20,143 bases of DNA from Candidatus Parcubacteria bacterium (GTDB taxonomy: Bacteria; Patescibacteriota; Minisyncoccia; Minisyncoccales; JAUWXI01): positions 1 to 20,143 of the forward strand of contig JAUWXI010000003.1 of assembly GCA_030616435.1 (NCBI GenBank). The letters are read 5' to 3'. Below the pieces are notes generated by a model. The model was given only the letters and a program-made list of their open reading frames with translations, did not search any database and was not told where the DNA came from. The first letter of the stretch is position 1. Each line of letters begins with the position of its first letter. Position numbers and translations under genes: made by a program. Shown here in pieces: positions 12,912 through 20,104 of the stretch.

Positions 12912-13457
12912 TTAAGTTACTGTAGGACCTACCCTCTTTCCAACTTTTCTTCTAACCTTTTCCCCCACATATCTAATCCCCTTTCCTTTATAGGGTTCAG
13001 GCTTCTTCACCTTTCTTATTTTAGCTGCTAGTTGACCTACTTTTGTCTTGTCAATCCCAGAAACGGTAATGATATTACCTTTTACTGAAATTTTAATGTC
13101 CTCTGGTTTTTTCATTTTAACGGGATGAGTAAATCCTACTTTTAATACCAATTCATCCCCTTCAAGAGCAGCTTTGTAACCCAAGCCTCTAATTTCCAAA
13201 TTCTTTTCATATCCTTTTGTCACCCCTTCAACCATATTATTTACTAAAGCCCTCTCAAGGCCCCAGAAATCTTTTGTCTTTTTTGTCTTAATTTGAGGAA
13301 AAAGAATAACTTTCCCCTCCTCTATCTTCAAAGCAATTTCAGGCCTCACCTCACGGGAAAGCTCTCCTAAAGGCCCTTTTACTGTAATCTTCTGGGCTTC
13401 AATTTCTATCTTCACATTTTCTGGAATTTGAATTGGTTTTTTACCGATTCTTGACAT
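12912..13457 (-). CDS. rplF: Large subunit protein L6 (uL6)
   Basis: L6 binds 23S rRNA near the factor-binding site, next to the sarcin-ricin loop. The 181-residue protein begins MSRIGKKPIQIPENV, the normal L6 opening, so the ATG at 13457 is preferred to an in-frame TTG nine bases upstream. The two repeated alpha/beta domains are visible, with NNMVEGVTKGYEKNLEIRGLGYKA in the middle and the conserved C-terminal KKPEPYKGKGIRYVGE. It starts two bases after the S8 stop. Confidence 0.97.
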   Translation of the reverse strand: MSRIGKKPIQIPENVKIEIEAQKITVKGPLGELSREVRPEIALKIEEGKVILFPQIKTKKTKDFWGLERALVNNMVEGVTKGYEKNLEIRGLGYKAALEGDELVLKVGFTHPVKMKKPEDIKISVKGNIITVSGIDKTKVGQLAAKIRKVKKPEPYKGKGIRYVGEKVRRKVGKRVGPTVT

Positions 13458-13459
13458 GT

Positions 13460-13852
13460 TTACCAAATTTCACAAATTATTTCTCCTCCTAATCTCTTTT
13501 TTCGAGCTGTTTTATCAGTCATCAAGCCCTTTGGAGTGGAAACGATTGCCATCCCAAAACCTGTCCTTATAGGCCTGATATCTTTTACCTTAAGATAAAT
13601 TCTCTGGCCAGGTTTTGAAATCCTTTTTAACCCAGAAATTACTCCTTTTTTATCCTTATACTTTAAAACAATTCTGATGATCTTTTTTGGTTTTCTTCCT
13701 TTTCTAGAAACCTTTTCTATGAATCCCTCAGATTCCAAAACCTTTGCTATCTTGTAGTTTAGCTGAGAAAAAGGAATATCAACCTCAGGATGAGAAACGG
13801 CCTGGGCATTTCGTATTCGAGTTAACATATCGGTAATAGAATCTGTTGCCAT
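13460..13852 (-). CDS. rpsH: Small subunit protein S8 (uS8)
   Basis: S8 is a primary 16S rRNA-binding protein of the central domain; in E. coli it also represses the spc operon. The 130 residues begin MATDSITDMLTRIRNAQ, have KPGQRIYLKVKDI in the middle, and end with the conserved GMAIVSTPKGLMTDKTARKKRLGGEIICEIW. It starts one base after the S14 stop, so the two are coupled. Whether autoregulation by S8 operates here cannot be judged; I did not find an obvious rRNA-mimic hairpin. Confidence 0.97.
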   Translation of the reverse strand: MATDSITDMLTRIRNAQAVSHPEVDIPFSQLNYKIAKVLESEGFIEKVSRKGRKPKKIIRIVLKYKDKKGVISGLKRISKPGQRIYLKVKDIRPIRTGFGMAIVSTPKGLMTDKTARKKRLGGEIICEIW

Positions 13853-13853
13853 G

Positions 13854-14039
13854 TTACCAACTACTTTTTTTAACTCCTGGTATTAAACCTTTATTTGCTA
13901 ATTCTCTAAAACAAATACGACATAAACCAAATTTCCTCATATATCCTCTTGTTCTCCCACATATAAAACACCTTCTGACTTTTCGAGTTGAGTATTTTGG
14001 TTTCTTTTTAGATTTTGCTATCTTAGATTTTTTAGCCAT
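13854..14039 (-). CDS. rpsN: Small subunit protein S14, zinc type (uS14)
   Basis: S14 belongs to the 3' major (head) domain of the small subunit. This is the short zinc-binding form: 61 residues with CxxC pairs at Cys24/Cys27 and Cys40/Cys43 (CFIC ... CRIC), and the normal ending FRELANKGLIPGVKKSSW. The N-terminal 18 residues are Lys-rich. It sits between L5 and S8 with short gaps, as in Gram-positive spc operons. Confidence 0.97.
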   Translation of the reverse strand: MAKKSKIAKSKKKPKYSTRKVRRCFICGRTRGYMRKFGLCRICFRELANKGLIPGVKKSSW

Positions 14040-14043
14040 ATTT

Positions 14044-14601
14044 CTATGATTTTATTGGAAAGCCTAACAGCCTTAACAATTCTATTCCTTCCTCTTTTGT
14101 TTTAGTGGTTGTTGTTATTGTTATCTCAAAGCCAAAGATTTTTTCCTCTCTCTCAGTTGAAATTTCAGGAAAGGTAATGTGCTCTTTTATCCCGATTGTC
14201 AAATTCCCTTCTTTGTCAAAAGATCTTTGATCTATCCCTTCGAAATCTCGAGACCTGGGGAAAGCAACATGAATTAATCTTTCTAAAAAATCTTCCATTC
14301 TTTTTCCTCTCAAGGTAATCTTTGCTCCAACAATATCTCCCTTTCTGATCTTAAAACCTGAAACTGATTTTCTTGCCCCTGCCAAAACTGGCCTTTGACC
14401 TGCAATCTGAGCTAAACCTTCCAATATGGGCTGATAAGCTTTCTCTTTTTCTTTTTTAGTTTTTTCTTTTAAGAGCTTACCAAATCCTACATTCAAAACC
14501 ACTTTTTCAATCTTGGGAACAGCCATCGGATTTTTATAGCCAAATCTTTCCATCATCTTGGGAACAACCTCTTTTTGATATTTTTCTTTTAAATGCCTCA
14601 T
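14044..14601 (-). CDS. rplE: Large subunit protein L5 (uL5)
   Basis: L5 binds 5S rRNA and contacts the P-site tRNA through its loop. The 185 residues include NPMAVPKIEKVVLNVGFGK, LAQIAGQRPVLAGARKSVSGFKIRKGD (the conserved tRNA-facing stretch), and the ending EGIELLRLLGFPIKS. The ATG at 14601 is preferred to an upstream GTG because it forms an ATGA overlap with the L24 stop and gives the usual N-terminus (MRHLKEKYQKEVVPKM). Confidence 0.97.
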   Translation of the reverse strand: MRHLKEKYQKEVVPKMMERFGYKNPMAVPKIEKVVLNVGFGKLLKEKTKKEKEKAYQPILEGLAQIAGQRPVLAGARKSVSGFKIRKGDIVGAKITLRGKRMEDFLERLIHVAFPRSRDFEGIDQRSFDKEGNLTIGIKEHITFPEISTEREEKIFGFEITITTTTKTKEEGIELLRLLGFPIKS

Positions 14602-14918
14602 ATTTCTTTTCCGCACTTTTTACAAATTCGAATTTTTGATTTTTGCTTTTTTGTTTCTGATTTCGTCTTATATCCTACTCTTGTTGCTTTTTTACATTTG
14701 GGACAAATTAGTTTCACATTTGAAACGTTAATAAGTCCGGGAACGGTCACAATCTCTCCCTTTTCTCCTGTTCTTTTAGGACGGATATGCTTTTTTTTCA
14801 AATTTATCCCCTCAATAATAACCCTCCTTTCTCTTGGAAAAGCTCTTAAAATCTTCCCCTTCTTTCCTCTATCTTTACCTTTAATTATTAAAACTGTGTC
14901 ACCTTTCTTAATCCTCAT
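14598..14918 (-). CDS. rplX: Large subunit protein L24 (uL24)
   Basis: L24 nucleates large-subunit assembly and sits near the exit of the peptide tunnel. The 106-residue protein has an N-terminal KOW motif (KKGDTVLIIKGKDRGKKGKI, 4-23) and then a zinc ribbon with CPKC (Cys72, Cys75) and CKKC (Cys99, Cys102), a form found in many bacteria. It overlaps L14 upstream and L5 downstream, both by ATGA. Confidence 0.97.
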   Translation of the reverse strand: MRIKKGDTVLIIKGKDRGKKGKILRAFPRERRVIIEGINLKKKHIRPKRTGEKGEIVTVPGLINVSNVKLICPKCKKATRVGYKTKSETKKQKSKIRICKKCGKEI

Positions 14919-15286
14919 ACTAATTCCTCAGCTAAGGCAGCTATCTCTTCAAAACCTTTTTCTTTTAATTCTCTTGGAATAGGCCCTAAAATTCTTCCTC
15001 CTTTAGGTTTCTTTGTTTTCCCTTCTAAAATAACGGCCGCATTCTCATCAAAGCGAATATAGCTGCCATCCTTTCTTCTGTAGGCTTGTTTTTGTCTGAT
15101 AATCACGGCCCTTACAACATCGTGCTTTTTAACCTGCCTCCTGGGCTCTGCCTTTTTCACCGCAGCCACTACTAGATCACCAATCCTCGCATATCTTCTC
15201 TTGCTTCCGCCCAAAACCTGAAAACACTGGATCATTTTAGCCCCGGTATTATCAGCTACTTTTAATTTTGTTTCTGATTGAATCAT
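14915..15286 (-). CDS. rplN: Large subunit protein L14 (uL14)
   Basis: L14 forms an intersubunit bridge with 16S rRNA helix 14. The 123 residues include the opening MIQSETKLKVADNTGAKMIQCFQVLGG, RQVKKHDVVRAVIIRQKQAYRRKDGSYIRFDENAAVI in the middle, and GPIPRELKEKGFEEIAALAEELV at the end, all close to the family consensus. Its start overlaps the S17 stop by four bases (ATGA), and its own stop (TGA) overlaps L24. Confidence 0.98.
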   Translation of the reverse strand: MIQSETKLKVADNTGAKMIQCFQVLGGSKRRYARIGDLVVAAVKKAEPRRQVKKHDVVRAVIIRQKQAYRRKDGSYIRFDENAAVILEGKTKKPKGGRILGPIPRELKEKGFEEIAALAEELV

Positions 15287-15516
15287 ATTTTACCTACTAC
15301 TCTCCATTTCTTTTCTTTACTTAATGGTCTACATTCTTCAATAAACACCTTGTCCCCTACTTTGTATTCCTCTTTCTCATCATGAGCTTTATATCTTTTG
15401 TGAACTTTATAAACCTTTTTATATCTTGGATGTCGAACCTGCCTCTCAACTTTAACAACAACCGTTTTTTGCATTTTATCAGAAACAACTTTTCCTTTTA
15501 ATTTACGTTTTGGCAT
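15283..15516 (-). CDS. rpsQ: Small subunit protein S17 (uS17)
   Basis: S17 is a primary 16S rRNA-binding OB-fold protein of the 5' domain. The 77 residues show the normal motifs: LKGKVVSDKMQKTVVVKVER, HPRYKKVYKVHKRYKAHDE, VGDKVFIEECRPLSKEKKWRVV. It begins seven bases after L29 and overlaps L14 by four bases. Confidence 0.98.
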   Translation of the reverse strand: MPKRKLKGKVVSDKMQKTVVVKVERQVRHPRYKKVYKVHKRYKAHDEKEEYKVGDKVFIEECRPLSKEKKWRVVGKI

Positions 15517-15523
15517 AGTTTCA

Positions 15524-15703
15524 TTATTTATTAAGTAAAGTTAATATTTTTGCAATATCTTTTTTTGTTTTCTTAATCTGGCTTGTATCCTTTAACTTTC
15601 CTTGATCCAAATCAAAACGTAAAGCTCGCAACCTCTCTCGTCTCTCTCTTAAAATTTTTTCTAATCCTGATTTTGATTTCTTTTGTAATTCTTTTATCTT
15701 CAC
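15524..15703 (-). CDS. rpmC: Large subunit protein L29 (uL29), GTG start
   Basis: L29 is a two-helix protein beside L23 at the peptide tunnel exit. It begins at GTG (15701-15703) and has 59 residues: VKIKELQKKSKSGLEKILRE, RRERLRALRFDLDQGKLKDT, SQIKKTKKDIAKILTLLNK. LRALRFDLDQGKLKDTSQIKKTKKDIAKI is the family's second-helix pattern (LRFQxAxGQLxxxxxIRxVRRxIARI). It fills the gap between L16 and S17 exactly, with seven-base spacers on both sides, the standard place for rpmC. Confidence 0.95.
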   Translation of the reverse strand: MKIKELQKKSKSGLEKILRERRERLRALRFDLDQGKLKDTSQIKKTKKDIAKILTLLNK

Positions 15704-15710
15704 GGATTTA

Positions 15711-16115
15711 TTAACGTTTAATAAATTTTGTCCTTATTGGGAGTTTATAGGAAGCTTTTTTGAAAGCTGTTCTTGCCTGTTCTTCTGTCACTCCTCCAAG
15801 TTCAAAAATAATTCTTCCTGGCTTTATAGGAAAGACGTAATGATCAACCTTTCCTTTACCTCCTCCCATAGGAACCTCTGTTCCTTTCGTGGTCACCGGT
15901 TTGTCAGGAAAAATCCTGATCCAGAGCTTACCTTTCTTTTTCAAGTGCCTCACAATAGCCCTTCTTGCTGCCTCAATTTGACGGGAAGTTATCCATTTTG
16001 TTCCCAAACTTTTTAGACCATAACCCCCAAAAGCTAAAGTCGTTCCTCTAGTAGCTAAACCTTTGGAACGTCCTTTTTGTTGTTTTACATATTTTGTTTT
16101 TTTAGGAAATAACAT
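15711..16115 (-). CDS. rplP: Large subunit protein L16 (uL16)
   Basis: L16 helps position the A-site tRNA and is needed for late assembly of the large subunit. The 134 residues carry the normal motifs: FPKKTKYVKQQKGR at the start, LAFGGYGLKSLGTKWITSRQIEAARRAI, RIFPDKPVTTKGTEVPMGGGKGKVDHYVFPIKPGRIIFELGG. The Arg that is hydroxylated in some bacteria lies in the PMGGGKG region, but no hydroxylase can be judged here. It starts two bases after the S3 stop. Confidence 0.98.
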   Translation of the reverse strand: MLFPKKTKYVKQQKGRSKGLATRGTTLAFGGYGLKSLGTKWITSRQIEAARRAIVRHLKKKGKLWIRIFPDKPVTTKGTEVPMGGGKGKVDHYVFPIKPGRIIFELGGVTEEQARTAFKKASYKLPIRTKFIKR

Positions 16116-16117
16116 AA

Positions 16118-16756
16118 TTATCCGAGTTTTTCCCCTTTATATATCCAGACCTTAACTCCTACTACTCCGTAGGCACAAAATGCTCTGGCTGTTCCATAAT
16201 CAATAATAGCTCGTATCTTCTGACGAGGAAGTTGTCCTTTTTGTAATGCATCCCTTCTGGCAATCATGGTTCCGTTCAACCTTCCTTGAATTTGTACTCT
16301 CGCCCCTTTTACCTCTTTTGAGGTTATGATTCTACTCAAAGCTGATTTCAAAACCCTTCTGTAACGAACTCTTTTTTCAATCTGTTTAGCTATCCATTGA
16401 GCAGTAAGGGGAGCCGATGACCAGACATTTTTAACTGCTTTAATTTCAAGTTTTAAAATTCCTTTTTTCTTCAATATCTTATTTTCTAAAAATTTTTTCA
16501 ATAATTCTGCCCCCTCCCCTCTTCTACCAATAATGAGGCCCGGCCTTGAGGTGAAAATAATAACCTTTATTTGGCCGGGAAATCTTTCAATTATAATCTT
16601 TTCCACAGAGCAGTCTTTTAGTTTCTTTTTTAAAAATTCTCTAATCTTAAAATCCTCCTCTAAAAGCTTGGGGAGTTCTTTTTCATTCAACCATCTTGAA
16701 TTCCAATCTTCATTCCTCTCTATTCTAAATGCTTTGGGATGAACCTTAAAAGCCAT
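16118..16756 (-). CDS. rpsC: Small subunit protein S3 (uS3)
   Basis: S3 forms part of the mRNA entry site and helicase ring. The 212 residues contain MAFKVHPKAFRIE, a KH domain with GLIIGRRG (73-80), and the C-terminal domain with GARVQIQGRLNGTMIARRD and DYGTARAFCAYGVVGVKVWIYKGE. It ends soon after this motif and lacks the longer C-terminal tail of E. coli S3 (233 residues). It begins one base after the L22 stop, without a visible Shine-Dalgarno sequence. Confidence 0.97.
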   Translation of the reverse strand: MAFKVHPKAFRIERNEDWNSRWLNEKELPKLLEEDFKIREFLKKKLKDCSVEKIIIERFPGQIKVIIFTSRPGLIIGRRGEGAELLKKFLENKILKKKGILKLEIKAVKNVWSSAPLTAQWIAKQIEKRVRYRRVLKSALSRIITSKEVKGARVQIQGRLNGTMIARRDALQKGQLPRQKIRAIIDYGTARAFCAYGVVGVKVWIYKGEKLG

Positions 16757-16757
16757 A

Positions 16758-17273
16758 TTAAAAAGCTTTTCTCCTAAAAATTCTTTTGGGTTCTTCTTTG
16801 ACTCTAGGCCGTTGCTTCTTTATTCTATAGGGTGTTCTCAGCTGTTTCAATTTCTTTTTTTGCTTCTCTCTTTCTCTTTTTTTATCTTTTAAAGGCTTTT
16901 TTACTTTTGCCTTCTCTTCTTTCTCTTTTTTTGACATCTTTTTTATCTCATCCAAGACCAATTCTATATGGGAAGTCCTTTTATGAATCGGGAAAAACCT
17001 GCCAAAAGCCCTTGCCCTAACTCTTTTTAAGGTAGGGCCTTCGTTTACAAGAATTTTTGATATGAAAAGGTTAGAGGTTTTAAAACCGAAATTATGTCTT
17101 GCATTAGCAGTGGCAGATGCCAAGAGCTTCTTTAAAGGTTTTACTGCCCTTTTTGTTGAAAAATCAAGCAAAGTCAGGGCTTGATCAACCCTTTTTCCTC
17201 TAATCATATCTGCAACCTGTCTGACTTTTCTCGGAGCAATTCTTAAATATTTTAATTGGGCGGTTACTGGCAT
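16758..17273 (-). CDS. rplV: Large subunit protein L22 (uL22), with a basic C-terminal extension
   Basis: L22 lines the peptide exit tunnel with its long beta-hairpin. Residues 1-110 form the usual protein: AQLKYLRIAPRKVRQVADMIRGK, ATANARHNFG, and the hairpin ending RAFGRFFPIHKRTSHIELVL. Residues 111-171 are an added Lys/Arg/Glu tail (KKMSKKEKEEKAKVKKPLKD ... RIFRRKAF). The ATG at 17273 gives MPVTAQLKYL and lies one base after the S19 stop; longer frames upstream would overlap S19 heavily. The tail would lie near the outer surface of the subunit around the tunnel. Confidence 0.96.
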   Translation of the reverse strand: MPVTAQLKYLRIAPRKVRQVADMIRGKRVDQALTLLDFSTKRAVKPLKKLLASATANARHNFGFKTSNLFISKILVNEGPTLKRVRARAFGRFFPIHKRTSHIELVLDEIKKMSKKEKEEKAKVKKPLKDKKREREKQKKKLKQLRTPYRIKKQRPRVKEEPKRIFRRKAF

Positions 17274-17274
17274 A

Positions 17275-17574
17275 TTACTTCTTTGGGGGTTTTTCCATCC
17301 TTTCTTGAATTCTTCGTTGCATCTTACCTCCATGCTTTTCAAACTTTGTAGTTGGAGCAAACTCTCCTAACTTGTGACCTACCATATCTTCTCTTACAGT
17401 AACTGGAATAAACTTTCTACCATTATAGACTTCAAGGGTAAGGCCTATCATTTCAGGACTTATGACAGAACCTCGAGACCAGGTTTTTATAATCTCCTTT
17501 TTCCCCTTCAATCCCTCTATTTTCTTTTGTAATTTTGGGCTAACAAATGGCCCTTTTTTAAGTGATCTTGCCAT
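17275..17574 (-). CDS. rpsS: Small subunit protein S19 (uS19)
   Basis: S19 lies in the small-subunit head and contacts S13 and the A-site finger. The 99 residues include MARSLKKGPFVSPKLQKKI, KTWSRGSVISPEMIGLTLEVYNGRKFIPV and MVGHKLGEFAPTT, all standard. The C-terminal 15 residues are basic. Two bases separate its start from the L2 stop, and L22 starts one base after its end. Confidence 0.98.
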   Translation of the reverse strand: MARSLKKGPFVSPKLQKKIEGLKGKKEIIKTWSRGSVISPEMIGLTLEVYNGRKFIPVTVREDMVGHKLGEFAPTTKFEKHGGKMQRRIQERMEKPPKK

Positions 17575-17576
17575 AA

Positions 17577-18374
17577 TTACTTCTTTTTTCTTCTTTCAAT
17601 AATATATTTTTGAGTCGATTTTCTTTTTCTTGTCTTTACTCCTCGAGCTATCTTTCCCCAGGGCGTTTTGGGATGAGGAAGACCAATTGATGTTTTCCCC
17701 TCTCCTCCACCATGACCGTGAGGATGATCAACAGGGTTCATGGCAGAACCCCTTACCTGAGGCCTTCTTCTTTTGTGTCTGATATCGCCTGCCTTTCTAT
17801 GCTTAATGAACCTATGCCAGGATTTTGAAACCTGTCCGACAGTAGCAAAACATTCACTTCTTACTTTCCTGATCTCAGTTGAAGGCATTTTAAGATGACT
17901 GAAGCCTCCTTCATGAGCTAAAACCTTTGCCCCTGCTCCAGCAGATCTTACCATTTTTCCACCCCCTCCAGGTTGCAATTCAATATTGTAAACCATAGTT
18001 CCTGAAGGAATATTCTTGAGCTTCATCCTATTTCCGATCTTTGCTTCTGCTTTTTCAGAAATTAAAACCTCATCTCCTACTTTCAAGCCCTGAGGAGCTA
18101 AAGTGTATCTCTTCTCTCCATCTTCGTATTGCAAAAGGGCAATAAAGCCTGTTCTGTAAGGATCATATTCTAGGGCAACAACTTTTGCAGGAATGTTAAT
18201 TTTCTGCTGTCCCCAATCAATTATCCTATAGCGTCTTTTTGCCCCTCCTCCCCGATGACGAATAGTGATTCTCCCGGAACGAGAACGACCGGCTCTTTTT
18301 TTCAATGTCAAAAGCAGCCTTTTTTCAGGTTTCTTTTTTGTTAATACTTTTTTGTATTTTCTTTTGGTCTTCAT
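17577..18374 (-). CDS. rplB: Large subunit protein L2 (uL2)
   Basis: L2 is required for peptidyl transferase assembly and joining of subunits. The 265 residues show RITIRHRGGGAKRRYRIIDWG, VVALEYDPYRTGFIALLQY, GTMVYNIELQPGGGGKMVRSAGAGAKVLAHE, and the conserved MNPVDHPHGHGGGEGK, whose His is critical for activity. The N-terminal part is shorter than in E. coli (273 residues) and starts with a Lys-rich stretch. It overlaps L23 by four bases (ATGA). Confidence 0.98.
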   Translation of the reverse strand: MKTKRKYKKVLTKKKPEKRLLLTLKKRAGRSRSGRITIRHRGGGAKRRYRIIDWGQQKINIPAKVVALEYDPYRTGFIALLQYEDGEKRYTLAPQGLKVGDEVLISEKAEAKIGNRMKLKNIPSGTMVYNIELQPGGGGKMVRSAGAGAKVLAHEGGFSHLKMPSTEIRKVRSECFATVGQVSKSWHRFIKHRKAGDIRHKRRRPQVRGSAMNPVDHPHGHGGGEGKTSIGLPHPKTPWGKIARGVKTRKRKSTQKYIIERRKKK

Positions 18375-18793
18375 ATTGAAGGAAAAATATCTATTTTTTG
18401 ACCTTCTTTTGTCTTGACAATGGCTTTTTTAAAGCCAGGTTTTAAGCCTTCTTGTCTTCCTAATCTCCTCTTCTTTGAAGGTTTTTTTATTATTTTAACT
18501 GCCTCGATATCAACCCCATAAAGTTCCTCTATTGCTTTTTTAATTTCTATCTTATTGGCATTTTTAAAAACCTTAAATGTATACTGACCTTCTTTAGCCA
18601 ACCTAGTTGATTTTTCCGTAACGTAAGGTGATTTCAAAACTTTATAAGCCAGAGAAGGTATTTTCTTTTTAACCTTTTTTTCTTTTGGTTTTTCAACCTT
18701 CTTTTCCAAAACCTCTTTCTTCAGAATCTCTTTTTTCTTCTCTGGTATCTCCTTTTCTTTCTTTTTTTTCTTGAATCTATCTAAAATGGCCAT
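18371..18793 (-). CDS. rplW: Large subunit protein L23 (uL23), with a charged N-terminal extension
   Basis: L23 sits at the tunnel exit and is the docking site for trigger factor and SRP. The core (about 50-140) has YKVLKSPYVTEKSTRLAKEGQYTFKV, ANKIEIKKAIEELYGVDIEAVK and the ending. The first 48 residues (MAILDRFKKKKKEKEIPEKK, then more Lys/Glu) are an extra charged helix-like stretch, which makes the protein 140 residues long instead of about 95-100. Both the Shine-Dalgarno and the start fit poorly with a shorter form; the ATG at 18793 is the only clear start. Confidence 0.95.
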   Translation of the reverse strand: MAILDRFKKKKKEKEIPEKKKEILKKEVLEKKVEKPKEKKVKKKIPSLAYKVLKSPYVTEKSTRLAKEGQYTFKVFKNANKIEIKKAIEELYGVDIEAVKIIKKPSKKRRLGRQEGLKPGFKKAIVKTKEGQKIDIFPSI

Positions 18794-18813
18794 ATTATTA
18801 AGTTTTTAGATTT

Positions 18814-19461
18814 TTAAGATTTAAGGAAAGTTTCCTTTAAAACTTTAATTGATTCTTTTGGTATTATCAAATATTTATATTTTAATAAATCCAGGACATT
18901 ACTCTCTCTAGCTAATATTGTTTTTACTTTTTTAATATTCCTTAAAGATTTTATCAAATTTTCATCTTTTTTGGCTAACAAAAACAAAACGCTACCTTCT
19001 TTAAAATCTTTAATTTTCTTTCTTAAATTTTCCATCATTTTAGCCATAATTTTTGTTTGGGGTTCTTTAGTCTCTAATTTATCTAAAACCAATAATTCCT
19101 TATCTTTTACTTTTGAACTCAAAACCATAAAAAGGGCCTTTCTTCTCATTTTCTTTGGAATTTTCTTCTTAAAAACCTTCTCTTTTCTTGGTCCAAAAGC
19201 TACTCCTCCCCCTATCCATATTGGAGAACGGATTGAACCATGCCTTGCCCTTCCTGTTCCTTTCTGTCTCCAGGGTTTTCTTCCTCCTCCTGAAACTTCA
19301 GCCCTTGTTTTTGTATGAGCTATAACCTGTCTCCGATTTGCCATTTGAGAAACCATAACCTGATGAACTAAATCTGAATTCATCTCAATCTCAAAAATCT
19401 CCTGGGGCAACCTTATCCTTCTTAATTTTTCTCCTTTTTGATTGTAGGAATCAATTAACAT
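18814..19461 (-). CDS. rplD: Large subunit protein L4 (uL4)
   Basis: L4 lines the tunnel constriction and, in E. coli, also represses the S10 operon. The 215 residues include HQVMVSQMANRRQVIAHTKTRAEVSGGGRKPWRQKGTGRARHGSIRSPIWIGGG, the extended loop that enters the tunnel, then RKALFMVLSSKVKDKELLVLD. The C-terminal part is Lys-rich and somewhat longer than in E. coli (201). It starts seven bases after L3, without a visible Shine-Dalgarno sequence. Confidence 0.97.
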   Translation of the reverse strand: MLIDSYNQKGEKLRRIRLPQEIFEIEMNSDLVHQVMVSQMANRRQVIAHTKTRAEVSGGGRKPWRQKGTGRARHGSIRSPIWIGGGVAFGPRKEKVFKKKIPKKMRRKALFMVLSSKVKDKELLVLDKLETKEPQTKIMAKMMENLRKKIKDFKEGSVLFLLAKKDENLIKSLRNIKKVKTILARESNVLDLLKYKYLIIPKESIKVLKETFLKS

Positions 19462-19468
19462 AAATTTG

Positions 19469-20053
19469 TTATTTTATACTTCTTATCTCTAATAATGTTC
19501 CTCTGCTTCCAGTAATTGCTCCTTTCACTGCTATTAAATTTTTTTCAGAATCAATTTTCGCTACTTTTAAATTTTTTACCGTCACTCTTTTTCCCCCCAT
19601 TCTCCCTGGCATCTTTTTTCCTTTTATCACTCTTTGAGGAAAACGAGAACCAGTAGATCCTGGTGCTCTTTCTTCATGTTTTGTTCCATGAGAAGCAGGT
19701 AAGCCAGCGAAACCCCATCTTTTCACCACTCCAGCAAACCCTTTACCTTTTGAGATTCCTGAGATCTTAACCTTATCTCCTTTTTCAAAAATCGAAACGT
19801 CAATTTTGTCACCAATTTTATACTTTGAAACATCTCCTTTAAATTCTCTTAAATGTCTAAAAGGCTTTTTTTTCTGTGATTTTTTTACTTTTTTGGGTTT
19901 CAATTTTTTAAATCCTATCTGAATAGCTTCGTATCCATCTTTTATTATTTGAGTGACGAAACAAGGCCCTGCCTCAATCAAAGTAACAGGAATAACTTTT
20001 TCATCCTCAAAAATCTGGCTCATTCCAATTTTTTTTCCTAAAATGAATTTCAT
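19469..20053 (-). CDS. rplC: Large subunit protein L3 (uL3)
   Basis: L3 reaches towards the peptidyl transferase centre and is one of the first proteins in assembly. The 194 residues show GKKIGMSQIFEDEKVIPVTLIEAGPCFVTQI, the conserved KGKGFAGVVKRWGFAG, SHGTKHEERAPGSTG and PGRMGGKRVTVKNLKV. There is no Shine-Dalgarno sequence; the ATG is preceded by ATTATCTATC. S10, which usually comes just upstream, is absent, and a hairpin with a T-run lies 27 bases before the start. Confidence 0.97.
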   Translation of the reverse strand: MKFILGKKIGMSQIFEDEKVIPVTLIEAGPCFVTQIIKDGYEAIQIGFKKLKPKKVKKSQKKKPFRHLREFKGDVSKYKIGDKIDVSIFEKGDKVKISGISKGKGFAGVVKRWGFAGLPASHGTKHEERAPGSTGSRFPQRVIKGKKMPGRMGGKRVTVKNLKVAKIDSEKNLIAVKGAITGSRGTLLEIRSIK

Positions 20054-20074
20054 GATAGATAATACTAATCTATG
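20054..20074 (-). promoter_or_regulatory. Small stem before the rplC start
   Basis: ATAGAT and ATCTAT form a 6-bp inverted repeat with a seven-base loop immediately before the rplC ATG. TATTAT lies five bases before the ATG, so a leaderless start is possible, but no -35 is convincing. Confidence 0.3.
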
Positions 20075-20079
20075 AATGG

Positions 20080-20104
20080 AAAAACTGGGCTAGTGCCCAG
20101 TTTT
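20080..20104 (-). terminator. Hairpin between the upstream gene and rplC
   Basis: AAAACTGGGC and GCCCAGTTTT form a perfect 10-bp stem around a 4-base loop, followed on the minus strand by a run of five T bases in total. It can be the terminator of whatever lies upstream, or an attenuator in the leader of the ribosomal operon. No gene is visible in the remaining 39 bases to the window edge. Confidence 0.7.

Noticed and set aside
14593..14982. Plus-strand open frame of 129 codons
   Set aside because: Antisense to rplX and rplN; Phe/Leu-rich shadow of Lys/Glu-rich genes.
18971..19318. Plus-strand open frame of 115 codons
   Set aside because: Antisense to rplD, with no start signals and no recognisable protein features.
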